This document shows, one piece after another, positions 34,579-42,274 of a stretch of DNA of 64,000 nucleotides. Each line of letters begins with the position of its first letter. Within the stretch, counting starts at the first letter, position 1. The translations under genes were made by a program, and so were the position numbers. This DNA comes from Hyphomicrobiales bacterium (GTDB lineage: Bacteria; Pseudomonadota; Alphaproteobacteria; Rhizobiales; Xanthobacteraceae): NCBI GenBank assembly GCA_017305455.1, contig JAFKKO010000111.1:109875-173874 (forward strand). The letters run 5' to 3'. The notes beneath the pieces are model-generated. The model did no database searches. It saw nothing but the letters and a program-made list of their open reading frames with translations, and was not told the origin of the DNA.

Positions 34579-35145
34579 TCAGCGGCCCGCGAGCAAGCGG
34601 AGATAGCCGCCGCGCGTCATCGTCTGGGCGTCCTTGACCAAGCGGATGGTCTGCGCACGGATGGACGATGTCTTCCATTCGGTGGCGGATTGCGAGGCCG
34701 TATCGAACAGCACGCTGGCGATTTCGCGATAGGTGGCGCCGGAGGATCGGCCATCTAGCGCGCGCACCATACGCACCAACCGCTGGCGGTGGCGCGGGGT
34801 GAGCGTGAGCGCGCGCGGTAGCGGACCGGCGGCGCGTCCGAACAGACGGCGCTGGAACCGCAGCGCCGCTTCAGCGCGGATGTGGAAGCTGTCGTCGAGC
34901 GGCAGCAGCACGGCGAGCGGCTGCGCCGGGTTGATGTCGCCGACGACTAAGTGATGGTCCCCGTCGGGATCGGCCAGAACGATGGCGCCTTGTACGCGCA
35001 CCGTCGCGCGGGCCAGGTCGAGTTGTTCGAGCCGCCGGGCCATCTGAAACACGGCCGGCGCGGCTTCAAGCAGCAGCACGCTGGCAACGAGTTCGGGCTG
35101 CCAAAAAATCGCGGTCTCTTGAGCGGAGCGGTCGGGATTAATCAG
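34579..35145 (-). CDS. fseA: FseA-like activator, C-terminal DUF2285 part (after +1 frameshift)
   Basis: The open frame continues without its own good start directly from the slip site near 35146, reading LINPDRSAQETAIFW and then a DUF2285 domain (VQGAIVLADPDGDHHLVVG, LTPRHRQRLVRMVRALDG, SSIRAQTIRLVKDAQTMTRG). The first in-frame ATG is only at 35079, inside the conserved region, so the protein most likely arises as a fusion with the frame before it (35138-35341). In ICEMlSymR7A two such genes (msi172 and msi171) are fused by programmed +1 frameshifting into FseA, the activator of rdfS. The rdfS-like gene lies 151 bp downstream, as expected. Confidence 0.8.
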   Translation of the reverse strand: MINPDRSAQETAIFWQPELVASVLLLEAAPAVFQMARRLEQLDLARATVRVQGAIVLADPDGDHHLVVGDINPAQPLAVLLPLDDSFHIRAEAALRFQRRLFGRAAGPLPRALTLTPRHRQRLVRMVRALDGRSSGATYREIASVLFDTASQSATEWKTSSIRAQTIRLVKDAQTMTRGGYLRLLAGR

Positions 35146-35341
35146 GAAAGCGTAACCCCCATTGTGGGGCGGCGCTCCTCTGCGAAGCGCCTGGCCGACT
35201 TGCCGGCGTGCCGTGCAGGCGATCGTACTCGCTGCGATAGACGGGATTGCGGCGCAGAAATTCCCACGCGAACCCTTGCCGCTCCAGCCGGTTCAGGGCG
35301 CGTTCGGTTTCTTGCGATCGCCAGTCGGGCGGCTCGGCCAT
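35138..35341 (-). CDS. fseA: FseA-like activator, N-terminal DUF6499 part
   Basis: A 67-codon frame starting MAEPPDWRSQETERALNRL with Shine-Dalgarno GAGGAG before ATG 35341. It reads FAWEFLRRNPVYRSEYDRL, the transcriptional-regulator-like DUF6499 motif, and ends with PQWGLRFPD-stop. The stop is only two codons past a UUU-C slip site, after which the +1 frame carries the rest of the activator. The short form alone may be a product of normal termination; the fused form is the expected activator of excision. Confidence 0.8.
   Translation of the reverse strand: MAEPPDWRSQETERALNRLERQGFAWEFLRRNPVYRSEYDRLHGTPASRPGASQRSAAPQWGLRFPD
35144..35157 (-). other. fseA: Probable +1 programmed ribosomal frameshift site
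   Basis: Zero frame reads GGG TTA CGC TTT CCT GAT TAA. If tRNA-Phe slips from UUU to UUC, the next codons are CTG ATT AAT CCC and lead into the DUF2285 frame. A GGGGG run lies just upstream of the slip codon, as in the E. coli prfB site where it acts as an internal Shine-Dalgarno. Confidence 0.7.
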
Positions 35342-35465
35342 ACGCGTCTCCTCGTCCGCGTTCAGAGTGGCCCCCTGCGCGAAGAGTTGCCGTCGGCGAG
35401 ATGTGGCGGAAGTCCCCGAATCTGAGCGGCGTGATGCCCAATGCAACCAGGAGGAGTGTCCTGAT

Positions 35466-35741
35466 TTACGACACGCGGGGACCGAGGAGCTCGCGATATC
35501 CCGTGGTCGTCATCCAGCGGGCGCGGGCGAGATGGCTCTGATGGATAATGCGTGCTCGCTCGAGGTCACGGTCGGGGTCAAGTCCGAAGATGATTTGCAC
35601 AGCCTCTCGCCAATCGGCCCCTTCCGCGTCGGCGTCGAGCAACCGGATATAGGCGGCGAGATGGCTTTCATCGTAGGCCGTGAGACGGTCGCTCTCCGGC
35701 GGACAATCCTGGAAGGCCATCGTGGTCATTGGCGCGTCCAT
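35466..35741 (-). CDS. qseM: QseM-like antiactivator (DUF2285)
   Basis: A 91-residue protein consisting almost only of a DUF2285 domain: LTAYDESHLAAYIRLLDADA, GADWREAVQIIFGLDP and LARARWMTTTGYRELL. QseM of ICEMlSymR7A is a small DUF2285 protein that binds FseA (and TraR) and blocks transfer. Here it stands directly upstream of the fseA-like frames and divergent from a qseC-like HTH gene, the same arrangement. The ATG at 35741 and two nearby Mets compete as starts. Confidence 0.82.
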   Translation of the reverse strand: MDAPMTTMAFQDCPPESDRLTAYDESHLAAYIRLLDADAEGADWREAVQIIFGLDPDRDLERARIIHQSHLARARWMTTTGYRELLGPRVS

Positions 35742-35805
35742 CTGTCTTGGTTAATTGATCGTATCCGCATCGCAACTGCAAACCAGACTGATAGCTGAAA
35801 TTTCC

Positions 35806-35891
35806 CGATGCTTTTCACGCATCGCGTCACCCCACTTACAGCATCGGGCCAAGGCCCTATGGCCGTGTATTATAACACGTAGCGATATAAT
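35806..35891. promoter_or_regulatory. qseM-qseC intergenic control region
   Basis: The divergent gap holds inverted repeats CGATGC-N7-GCATCG (35806-35824), GGGCC-AA-GGCCC (35846-35857) and CGTGT-N6-ACACG (35864-35879), then TATAAT (35886-35891) as -10 box for the qseC-like gene. Such sites suit binding by the divergently encoded HTH protein, which in ICEMlSymR7A uses left and right operators between the two genes. Confidence 0.55.
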
Positions 35892-35915
35892 GCACGATTG
35901 CCTCCTATCCTGCGG

Positions 35916-36143
35916 ATGGACATTCGCAGAATCTTTGGAGCCAACGTCAGGAGGTATCGCGTCGCCGCCGGTCTGAGCCAGGAAGCGGTCGCCGTGAAAA
36001 TGGGTGTGGACCGCGCCTACGTGAGCGGCATGGAGCGGGGCCAGCAAAACGTCACGCTGTTGACGATGTGGCATCTGGCGGAAGCGTTGAACGTGAAACC
36101 CGTCGACCTTCTCGATGAGACGGTGGAAGACGCTGAAACATGA
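35916..36143 (+). CDS. qseC: QseC-like XRE regulator
   Basis: A 75-residue Cro/C1-type HTH protein: IFGANVRRYRVAAGLSQEAV, DRAYVSGMERGQQNVTLLTM and LAEALNVKPVDLL. It is transcribed away from the qseM-like gene. In ICEMlSymR7A, QseC controls qseM and its own promoter and creates bistable transfer. ATG 35916 (MDIRRIFG) fits; a start six codons earlier is possible. An IS5-family element begins immediately behind its stop codon, but the coding sequence looks intact. Confidence 0.82.
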   Translation: MDIRRIFGANVRRYRVAAGLSQEAVAVKMGVDRAYVSGMERGQQNVTLLTMWHLAEALNVKPVDLLDETVEDAET

Positions 36144-37012
36144 CTCTAAACGAGTCGCGTCGGGATTCAGCGCACGCACCCGCTCCGCCTAGGCCATCGA
36201 CTCATTAAAGCGCATCCAGATTCGAGCTGATGCGAGCTGGATGGATGCGAGGTAGTTTTCGGGGCTCTTGTCGTAGCGCGTTGCGACGGCTCGGAAGTGT
36301 TTGAGCTTGTTGAAGAAGCGCTCGACGAGGTTCCTGTAGCGGTAGAGGAACGGGCTGAAGGCCGGGACGTTCTTGCGGTTGGTCATGGGCTTGATGTTGG
36401 CCCACGCTCCGCGCTCCAGAAAGAATTGCCGCAAAGCGTCGCTGTCGTAGGCGCGATCCGCGAGGAGGATTTGGCCTGCTTCGATCTGCTCGAACATGCC
36501 TTGTGCGCTCCTGCCGTCGTGCGCTTGTCCCTCGGTCAGCTTCAGCGCGATAGGCAAGCCGCAGGCATCGACGAGCGCGTGGATCTTCGTCGTCAGGCCG
36601 CCGCGCGAGCGACCCATGCAACCGGATCGGCCGTCTTTTTTTGGGCGTTGGCGGCGTGCTGGTGCACGCGCACGCTGGAGGAATCGATCATCTGGATGTC
36701 GCCATCGTAAGCCTTTGACACCGCGTCCAGAAGCCGATCCCAAACGCCGGCCCGCCGCCACCGGTTGAAGCGGTTCACGCAGGTCGTGTGCGGGCCGCAG
36801 CGCTCGGGGATGTCCGCCCACGGCGCCCCTGTCCGCAGCCGCCAGAAAATGCCGTTCAGCACCCGCCGGTCGTCCACCCGCGGCACGCCGCGCGGCTTGT
36901 TCGGCAGCAGCGGCTCGATCACAGACCACTCGAAATCCGTCAGGTCAAAGCGCGCCATCTCAATCCCCCTCGTCTGAGGAGATTGAATCAGCCTTCACCC
37001 GATTCGGGAATC
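36142..37012 (-). mobile_element. IS5-family insertion sequence
   Basis: An element of about 870 bp containing one transposase. Its probable ends share an imperfect inverted repeat: GAGTCGCGT...GATTCA on the left and GAATCGGGT...GATTCA (read from the right end, minus strand). No clear target duplication is visible and the exact ends are uncertain by a few bases. It lies directly after the qseC-like gene. Confidence 0.75.
36189..36958 (-). CDS. IS5-family transposase, two frames joined by -1 frameshift
   Basis: The first frame (36593-36958) starts MARFDLTDFEWSVIEPLLP with the first catalytic Asp in MIDSSSVRVHQ. The second (from about 36640 to 36189) continues KKDGRSGCMGRSRGGLTTK with Asp in LLADRAYDSDALR and Glu in YRNLVERFFNKLK. 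They meet at a run of seven A on the coding strand (36642-36636, A AAA AAG), the standard -1 slippery heptamer of IS5-group elements. The product is a complete DDE transposase, so the element could still be active. Confidence 0.9.
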
Positions 37013-37174
37013 CTATTTATGGGTTCATGACCTAGCCTGATCGACTGAAAGGCATAAAGTCGCGCAACCGCCGATCCGTAGAGCCGACAATGTGCAAAGC
37101 CGGAAAGACCCGCCCGTTCGGGGCCAGCCTTGAAAGCGGCTGCGTGTGCTTGCGTTGGCGGGCTTTGAAGGGCT

Positions 37175-37199
37175 GCCCCGCCCGATGATCGGGCGGGGC
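37175..37199 (-). terminator. Strong hairpin behind the second DUF736 gene
   Basis: GCCCCGCCCGAT and ATCGGGCGGGGC form a 12-bp perfect dyad 11 bp past the stop at 37211. No U-run follows on the minus strand, so it may stabilise mRNA or act as a Rho-assisted terminator. Confidence 0.45.
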
Positions 37200-37210
37200 G
37201 TCGCGGCGGG

Positions 37211-37534
37211 TTAGTCGGCGCGGCGACCGTTGGGGCGGGACCAGATCAGGCTGTAGCCCTCGCCCTCCTCGTCGTCGAAGAGGTTGGCGTAGATCGGGGC
37301 GGTGAAGCTCGGATCGTCGAGCTTGAGGCCCAGATAGTCGCGGCCCTCGTTGCTGCGCTTGGGCCAGGCGGCGCCGATCTCGACTCGACCCACGAACACG
37401 CGATGGCTGGGGGCGTTATCGCCGGAGCGGGTGGCCTCGGGAACAATGCGGACGTTCTTCGCCTGGACGCTGAGGGTTACGATTTCACCGCTGAACTCGT
37501 TGCCGGTCTTCTTGAAGGTGCCGATGGTCGCCAT
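37211..37534 (-). CDS. DUF736 protein, second copy
   Basis: A 107-residue protein starting MATIGTFKKTGNEFSGEIVT, with APIYANLFDDEEGEGYSLIW at the end. It is a paralogue of the DUF736 gene at 31.8 kb. ATG 37534 is preceded by AAGGAG. Its long upstream region holds a structured repeat shared with the DUF2493 gene, which suggests common post-transcriptional control. The function of DUF736 is not known; it is a marker of alphaproteobacterial mobile elements. Confidence 0.9.
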   Translation of the reverse strand: MATIGTFKKTGNEFSGEIVTLSVQAKNVRIVPEATRSGDNAPSHRVFVGRVEIGAAWPKRSNEGRDYLGLKLDDPSFTAPIYANLFDDEEGEGYSLIWSRPNGRRAD

Positions 37535-37627
37535 GGTAGTTCTCCTTGATCTCTGTTTCGAGCCCGCACCATGCGGCCTCGATGGTGATCGAGAGGCCGG
37601 AGGCGATCGACGCCGCACCTGCGCGCA

Positions 37628-37728
37628 GGCTGAAGCGCAGCGGAGGATGGCAGCCAGGCGACTTTGTTGTTTCGCGAGGAATGCCGGCGCAGCCGGCAGG
37701 GGAAGAAAGTCGTTCGGCGCCATTGCGG
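37628..37728 (-). ncRNA. Candidate cis-regulatory RNA, motif A copy 1
   Basis: A structured leader 94 bp upstream of the DUF736 gene. Read on the minus strand: outer pairing ATGGC/GCCAT, a long stem CGACTTT/AAAGTCG (37706-37712 with 37659-37665) and an internal hairpin TGCCGGC/GCCGGCA (37682-37698). A second copy upstream of the DUF2493 gene keeps the flanks (GCAATGGC and CCATCCTCCGCTGCGCTTC) but has different, again complementary stem bases. The rest of the 37535-38125 gap shows no gene. Confidence 0.6.
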
Positions 37729-38125
37729 CATAGGCGGTCGAGGCGCAGCCGGCCTTCGGCCAGATCAGCCCATCGAAGAGGTCGCTTGGAGTGCTCGATC
37801 AGACAGAGGTGTATCAAGGAGAACGTGGCCGACCCGTCGCCTTCCCCACGGAACCGGCACCTTCAGCACAGCATTCCGTACCCGCGTCTAGCTGATGAAA
37901 AGTGGGATCGTCGCTCCGGGCCACACCGGCGCAATCAGCCACAAGGCATTCGTCGTCGCGATGTTGCGCGAGCAGCTTCGCCGATTGGCTTGCGTTTCCG
38001 AGAGGGCTGCGACATGGGCTGCTCAAGTCTAGTCGTCGGTACGCGCTTTGCTGCATCATCCCGCCAACCGACGACGAGGATGGCGTACGCAAGCCTCGCT
38101 CGACCGACCCTTCGTTGCGATGCGC

Positions 38126-38569
38126 TTAGGCGCGCGCCATGCCGCCTTGTCCCAAGGGCGCGGTCCCGGCCAACGTCGTCACGCGAACGAATGCGCTGAC
38201 GCCGACTGCAATGGCGCCGATCACAGAGAAGATGATCTGCCACATCTCGGACGGCATGGTGTGTTTCACGATGCCATAGGTGGCGTGGTAGCCGGCGATT
38301 GCGGCCGGCGCGACGAAGGCGATGGCGATCACGAGCCTCAGCGAGAGCGGCTTCACGAACACGAGGAGGAGGTGGCCGACGCCGAGAGTGACCAGGGCCG
38401 CGATAAATCCGACGGCAATGCCGCCGAGCCATCCTGCGCCTGTGCCATAAGCCCATGCGCCGACTGTGACGCCAGCGAACAAGGGCAGCGCATAGACTGC
38501 GAGATAGAACAGCAAACAGCAGAGTACGCCGATGGCTGCGATGCTGGCGATGATACCGATGAAGATCAT
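38126..38569 (-). CDS. Hypothetical polytopic membrane protein
   Basis: A 147-residue protein starting MIFIGIIASIAAIGVLCCLL with four to five hydrophobic helices covering most of its length (about 3-25, 30-48, 52-75, 82-100, 108-130). No family is recognised. GGGAG lies 9 nt before ATG 38569. The frame is open further up to an ATG at 38722 that overlaps the stop of the 55-residue protein gene, so a longer form with a basic N-terminal extension is possible. It is ICE accessory DNA, perhaps a surface or exclusion function (inference). Confidence 0.55.
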   Translation of the reverse strand: MIFIGIIASIAAIGVLCCLLFYLAVYALPLFAGVTVGAWAYGTGAGWLGGIAVGFIAALVTLGVGHLLLVFVKPLSLRLVIAIAFVAPAAIAGYHATYGIVKHTMPSEMWQIIFSVIGAIAVGVSAFVRVTTLAGTAPLGQGGMARA

Positions 38570-38718
38570 GGCGATGGTCTCCCGTGAGAAAAATGTCTGA
38601 CGGTCGCGCCTTCCACCACCACCACCGCGGCGCGACGCGAGAATAGTCGAAAGTGAGCGAAAACGGGAGTGGAAATCTCGTAGGACTTCCGCTTCCGCGC
38701 GCAAGATCTTCGCCACCG

Positions 38719-38886
38719 TCATAAGGCGAAGGGATCGATTTCATGGACGATCGCAGTGGACTCCCCGTCGTACTCGTTGGCGGGAACGACCGAGAGGCTG
38801 CCGTCACCGGCTCGGAAGATGACGATGACAACCATCAGCGTGGCGGCGAGGCTGAGGGCGAAGGCGTGAGCGTCGTTGAGGGACAT
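38719..38886 (-). CDS. Short single-helix membrane peptide
   Basis: A 55-residue protein starting MSLNDAHAFALSLAATLMVV. One hydrophobic helix (8-25) is followed by an acidic tail. AGGAG lies before ATG 38886 and is partly paired in a strong hairpin. Its stop overlaps an ATG of the downstream membrane-protein frame. No family is known to me. Confidence 0.5.
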   Translation of the reverse strand: MSLNDAHAFALSLAATLMVVIVIFRAGDGSLSVVPANEYDGESTAIVHEIDPFAL

Positions 38887-38897
38887 TGTTCCGGCTC

Positions 38898-38935
38898 CTG
38901 TCTTGGAGGCGGGGGACCATCCCCCGCGCGACAGG
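38898..38935 (-). promoter_or_regulatory. Hairpin overlapping the ribosome site of the 55-residue protein gene
   Basis: GCGGGGGA-CCA-TCCCCCGC is a perfect 8-bp stem (38909-38927), enclosed by CCTGTC/GACAGG (38898-38903 with 38930-38935). On the minus strand the outer arm runs into the AGGAG ribosome site before ATG 38886, so folding could limit translation. The remaining 38936-39207 shows no gene. Confidence 0.5.
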
Positions 38936-39207
38936 CGCCCGATGTGTCCGACGGAGGGCCGCAATCACCGCGGGGGCAAAGCCGTGAGCGGCGGCACGCT
39001 GTGCGTAAGCCGACCCCTTGCGGGTTGATGGCATCAGGCCATCGGCTGGACCAAGGATCAGCGCTATCGAGAGCGGGGGATGGTGCGTCGCTTCGCGGAG
39101 ATGGTAGAAGAATGATCTCTCAAACAGCTCTGCCGCTCAGCATTCACACTCGAATTGTGATCCGCCTCGTGCAGCCGGGGCAGATGACATGAGGCTGGCG
39201 GCGGAGA

Positions 39208-39959
39208 GTGACTAACGGATTCTACATACCAGATGGCAATGAGGCACTGCGGGACGACGTCCCGGCGGTCGTGGAGCTGATCGAGCGAACCGCGCGGTGG
39301 GTCAATCCGGAGACATTTCGACGTCTGCCAGTATGGGCTCCGCACACCGCTCGGGGGCGGCCTCTCTACGATGCGGGATGGACTCGCCGCTATACCAACA
39401 CCCGAATGGCGACCGGCGTCACCGCCGAGAAGTTTGAAGGCAACGTCGCCGCGCTGCAGGCGCTGGTGGCCGCCCTCGACGTGGCGACGCCCAAGCCCAA
39501 GAATTGGACCGTCTGCCATATCTGGGGATACGACGATCCGTCGTTCGCGCAGCAGAGCAGCGTCGTGCAGGACCCTCGGTATTTTTCGTGCGTGGCGAAC
39601 ATGGTGTGGTTGCCCACACCACTGAAAGGTTTCACCGACACGCTCCCGAGATCAAGGCGATGCTTCGGGTCTGTGCCTTCCACCTTTATGGATGGGCTTG
39701 TGAGCATCCCTCGGTCGCTGAACAGGCGGCAAGGGTGGCGTCCGGGTGGATTCCAGGGGGGTACCCCAAGAGCTGGCCGTGTGCCGATCGCCCCGGTTTG
39801 CTGCCGCCCGGTACCGGGCCGTTCAGCGAGCGCATCGCGCGCGAGATCACCAAGCGCAAGCGGAAGATCAAGGCTGAGCTCGAGAACGCTGGGTTCCTGC
39901 ACTATCCGAAGCAGGAGGTTCTCAGCGTGCTGGAATTCTGGGGCATCGGACTTGGTTAG
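39208..39959 (+). pseudogene. Hypothetical protein gene broken by a one-base frameshift
   Basis: Two frames belong to one protein of about 250 residues. The first runs from a GTG at 39208 (TNGFYIPDGNEALRDDVPAV) to about 39645 (LKGFTDTLP). The second continues from there (PEIKAMLRVCAFHLYGWACE) to the stop at 39957-39959 (LSVLEFWGIGLG). Restoring one base near 39645 (CTCCC to CTxCCC) joins them smoothly. No family is recognised; HIWGYDDPSF and SWPCADRPGLLPP are distinctive. It is either a recent mutation or a sequencing error. Confidence 0.65.
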
Positions 39960-39966
39960 GTGGCGC

Positions 39967-40905
39967 TCACGCGCCACCAGTTCCGAACTTCCACACCGGA
40001 ATGCCAAGCTTGCGCGCCTTGTCGGCGAGGTTGTCCTGAATGCCGGTGCCGGGGAAGTGCATCACGCCGATCGGTAGGATCTGAAGCATCGCGTCGTTGC
40101 GCTTGAAGGGTGCGGCCTTGGCGTACCTCGTCCAGTCGGGCTTGAAGGCGATTTGCGGCACCTTGCGAGTGGTGGCCCATTTGGCTGCGATCAACTCGGC
40201 GCCCTTCGGCGAGCCGCCGTGCAGCAGCACCATGTCGGGATGCTTGGCGTGGACTTTGTCGAGCCGATCCCAGATCAGGCGGTGATCGTTGAAGTCCAGC
40301 CCGCCGGTGACGGCGATCTTCGGGCCAGCCGGTACAAGCACTTCGGTGTCGGCCCGGCGCTTGGCGGCGATATAGTCGCGGCTATCGATCATGGCCGAGG
40401 TGAGATTGCGGTGGTTAACCATCGATCCGCTGCGCGGCCGCCAGGATGAGTGGGTGTGGCGTTCGAAGTGGTCGGCGGCCTGGTCGCGGAAGAATTCCAT
40501 GCAGTTGCGGCGTTCGATCAGCGTCTGTCCTTCGGCGGTGAGGCGTTCAAGCTCGACGGATTTGATCTCGCTGCCGTCCTGTTCCCGCTGGCCGCGGCGC
40601 TGCGCCTGCTCATTGTCGTCGAGTTCGCGCTGGATCCGCTCGTTGGCGCGGTGGAAGAGGTTGACGGTCGACCAGAGCAGGTCCTCAAGGTCGGGTTCGA
40701 GGCGGGTGTCGGTCATGGCCACGATCAGGGCATCGAAGATATCGGAGACGGCGCCGGCGACGATCTGTGCTTCAGGCAGCGGTCTCGGGTCGGGTTCGTC
40801 TTGGAAGGGGCGATAGCCGTAGAGCTGGAGTTCGGAAAGGACGTGTTCGGTCGGGGATGAAGTGTGTATCGGCTCGTAGCCGGTGTCGTCGTGGTCGGTG
40901 GTCAT
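39967..40905 (-). CDS. DUF2493 (SLOG-like) protein
   Basis: A 312-residue protein. The N-terminal 180 residues are helical and charged (NERIQRELDDNEQAQRRGQR). The C-terminal domain (about 195-310) is a Rossmann-like DUF2493/YspA fold: KIAVTGGLDFNDHRLIWDRL, DMVLLHGGSPKGAELIAAKW and IGVMHFPGTGIQDNLADKA. SLOG proteins bind nucleotides or nucleotide-derived ligands and often sit in defence or mobile-element settings. ATG 40905 has a long structured leader (motif A copy 2). Confidence 0.87.
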   Translation of the reverse strand: MTTDHDDTGYEPIHTSSPTEHVLSELQLYGYRPFQDEPDPRPLPEAQIVAGAVSDIFDALIVAMTDTRLEPDLEDLLWSTVNLFHRANERIQRELDDNEQAQRRGQREQDGSEIKSVELERLTAEGQTLIERRNCMEFFRDQAADHFERHTHSSWRPRSGSMVNHRNLTSAMIDSRDYIAAKRRADTEVLVPAGPKIAVTGGLDFNDHRLIWDRLDKVHAKHPDMVLLHGGSPKGAELIAAKWATTRKVPQIAFKPDWTRYAKAAPFKRNDAMLQILPIGVMHFPGTGIQDNLADKARKLGIPVWKFGTGGA

Positions 40906-41004
40906 CGGTGCTTCCCTTCGTCGGATCGGCCGCGCCCATCGCGGCCTTCGTGGCGACGAAAGGCGGCGGGCGGACCGGCCCTGCACCCCGCAGGGAACCG
41001 AAGG

Positions 41005-41106
41005 GGCCGAAGCGCAGCGGAGGATGGCGAAGCCCGATTGTTTTGCCTCGCGATGCAAAGGCGGCTCGCCGCCGGCGGAAAAGAATCGGGCGCAGCCATT
41101 GCCGAG
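41005..41106 (-). ncRNA. Candidate cis-regulatory RNA, motif A copy 2
   Basis: Upstream of the DUF2493 gene. On the minus strand ATGGC (41099-41095) pairs with GCCAT (41028-41024), CCCGATT pairs with AATCGGG (41084-41090 with 41033-41039), and GGCGGC/GCCGCC forms an internal hairpin. Relative to copy 1 the main stem changed on both sides from CGACTTT/AAAGTCG, while CCATCCTCCGCTGCGCTTC next to it is unchanged. The rest of the 40906-41239 gap shows no gene. Confidence 0.62.
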
Positions 41107-41239
41107 CCGGGCCGTTTGCCGCCCCGATCGCCCTCTCAGAAGGCCGTGGGCGCGGTTCTCTCCGACACCATCGGGAAGCGCTGCCGTGCGACAAGATGCA
41201 GAACTGGCGTTGCCGCCGGTCCCATCCCCCCGTCCCGGA

Positions 41240-42274
41240 TCATGCCGCCAGATCCATGAAACGTGCGACGTCCTGAGGTGCGATCTGGACGCGAAGCGCC
41301 GCCCGCAGGGCTTCAGGGCCAAGCGCGCGGAGATCCTCGTTGAAGTCCCCGAGCCTCGGCGACAGCGTGATCGCCTCGATCCCGACCGCTTGCGCCCGGT
41401 CGATCAATGCCGCCATCGCGCCATCTCCGGCCGGATCGTCGTCGCGGGCGATATAGAGCCTGTGCAGCGTCTCAGGGAACAGGATGGCGGCCAGATGTGC
41501 CGCCGAGAGCGCTGCCGCCATTGGCATGGTGGGCAGAACGCCGCGCAGCGACAGCATCGTCTCGATGCCTTCGCCGGCGGCGAGGACGTCGGCAGCCACG
41601 CCGAACCGGACGGCATGGCCCAGAAGGCCGCCCATGGCTCGTCGCGGCGTGTCGATCGGCGCCTTGCCCAAGCCGTCCGGGGCAAGCCAGGTGCGATGCG
41701 CGCCGGTGATGGCGCCGGAAAGATCGGTGACCGCAGCGATCATCGCCGGCCAGGTCTCGGTCGGTGCATGCTCGTCCGGGCGATAGTAGCATCGCGGATG
41801 GAATCGCAATGCGCCCGCGTGATGGACGGTCGTGATCCCGCGAGCGTGCAAGTACGCCTCGGCCAAGGTGCGGGCGAGCGGCTTGGCCATGGCCCAGAGC
41901 CGTCGCGCGGCTTCGGCCGAGCCCTGCGGCGCTGGCGGTCTCGGCGCAGCCGGCGGCTCGGCGCGGGGCAGTGAGAGGAAGCGCCGCGCCTCCTCGGCGA
42001 CGTCGCGGAACTCCACGAGCCCGCAGCTCTCGCGGATCACGTCGAGCAGGTCGCCGTGCTCGGTCGAGGCGCCATCGGTCCAGCGCCCGGCGGCGCCGGG
42101 ACCGGAGTCCGGCCCGCTCAGCCGCACGAACATCGACCGGCCGGGCGTGTTCCGCACGTCGCCCACCATCCAGTAGCGGCCCTGGCGTCGGCCCTTGGAG
42201 AGGTAATGGCGGCAAACCGCCTCGGCCTCGCGGGCGAGACGCCGCGCCAGCTCGGAAGCATCGCGGGGCATCAC
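41240..42274 (-). CDS. Toprim-domain protein with DUF7146-type zinc-finger N-terminus
   Basis: A 344-residue primase-like protein. The N-terminal part (RRQGRYWMVGDVRNTPGRSM, GRWTDGASTEHGDLLDVI) is the CHC2-like/DUF7146 region. The C-terminal Toprim core has VLAAGEGIETMLSLRG and RLYIARDDDPAGDGAMAALI, the metal-binding Glu and DxD. Such proteins are common on alphaproteobacterial plasmids and ICEs and may prime the incoming strand. A truncated duplicate of its first 60 codons lies directly upstream. Confidence 0.88.
   Translation of the reverse strand: MMPRDASELARRLAREAEAVCRHYLSKGRRQGRYWMVGDVRNTPGRSMFVRLSGPDSGPGAAGRWTDGASTEHGDLLDVIRESCGLVEFRDVAEEARRFLSLPRAEPPAAPRPPAPQGSAEAARRLWAMAKPLARTLAEAYLHARGITTVHHAGALRFHPRCYYRPDEHAPTETWPAMIAAVTDLSGAITGAHRTWLAPDGLGKAPIDTPRRAMGGLLGHAVRFGVAADVLAAGEGIETMLSLRGVLPTMPMAAALSAAHLAAILFPETLHRLYIARDDDPAGDGAMAALIDRAQAVGIEAITLSPRLGDFNEDLRALGPEALRAALRVQIAPQDVARFMDLAA

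Noticed and set aside
37211-37723. Longer DUF736 reading frame
   Set aside because: The first 63 codons are the structured leader; the DUF736 family begins at MATIGTF (37534).
40902-41322. Protein-like frames over motif A copy 2
   Set aside because: Frames of this region recur with motif A copy 1, but the base changes preserve pairing rather than protein sequence.
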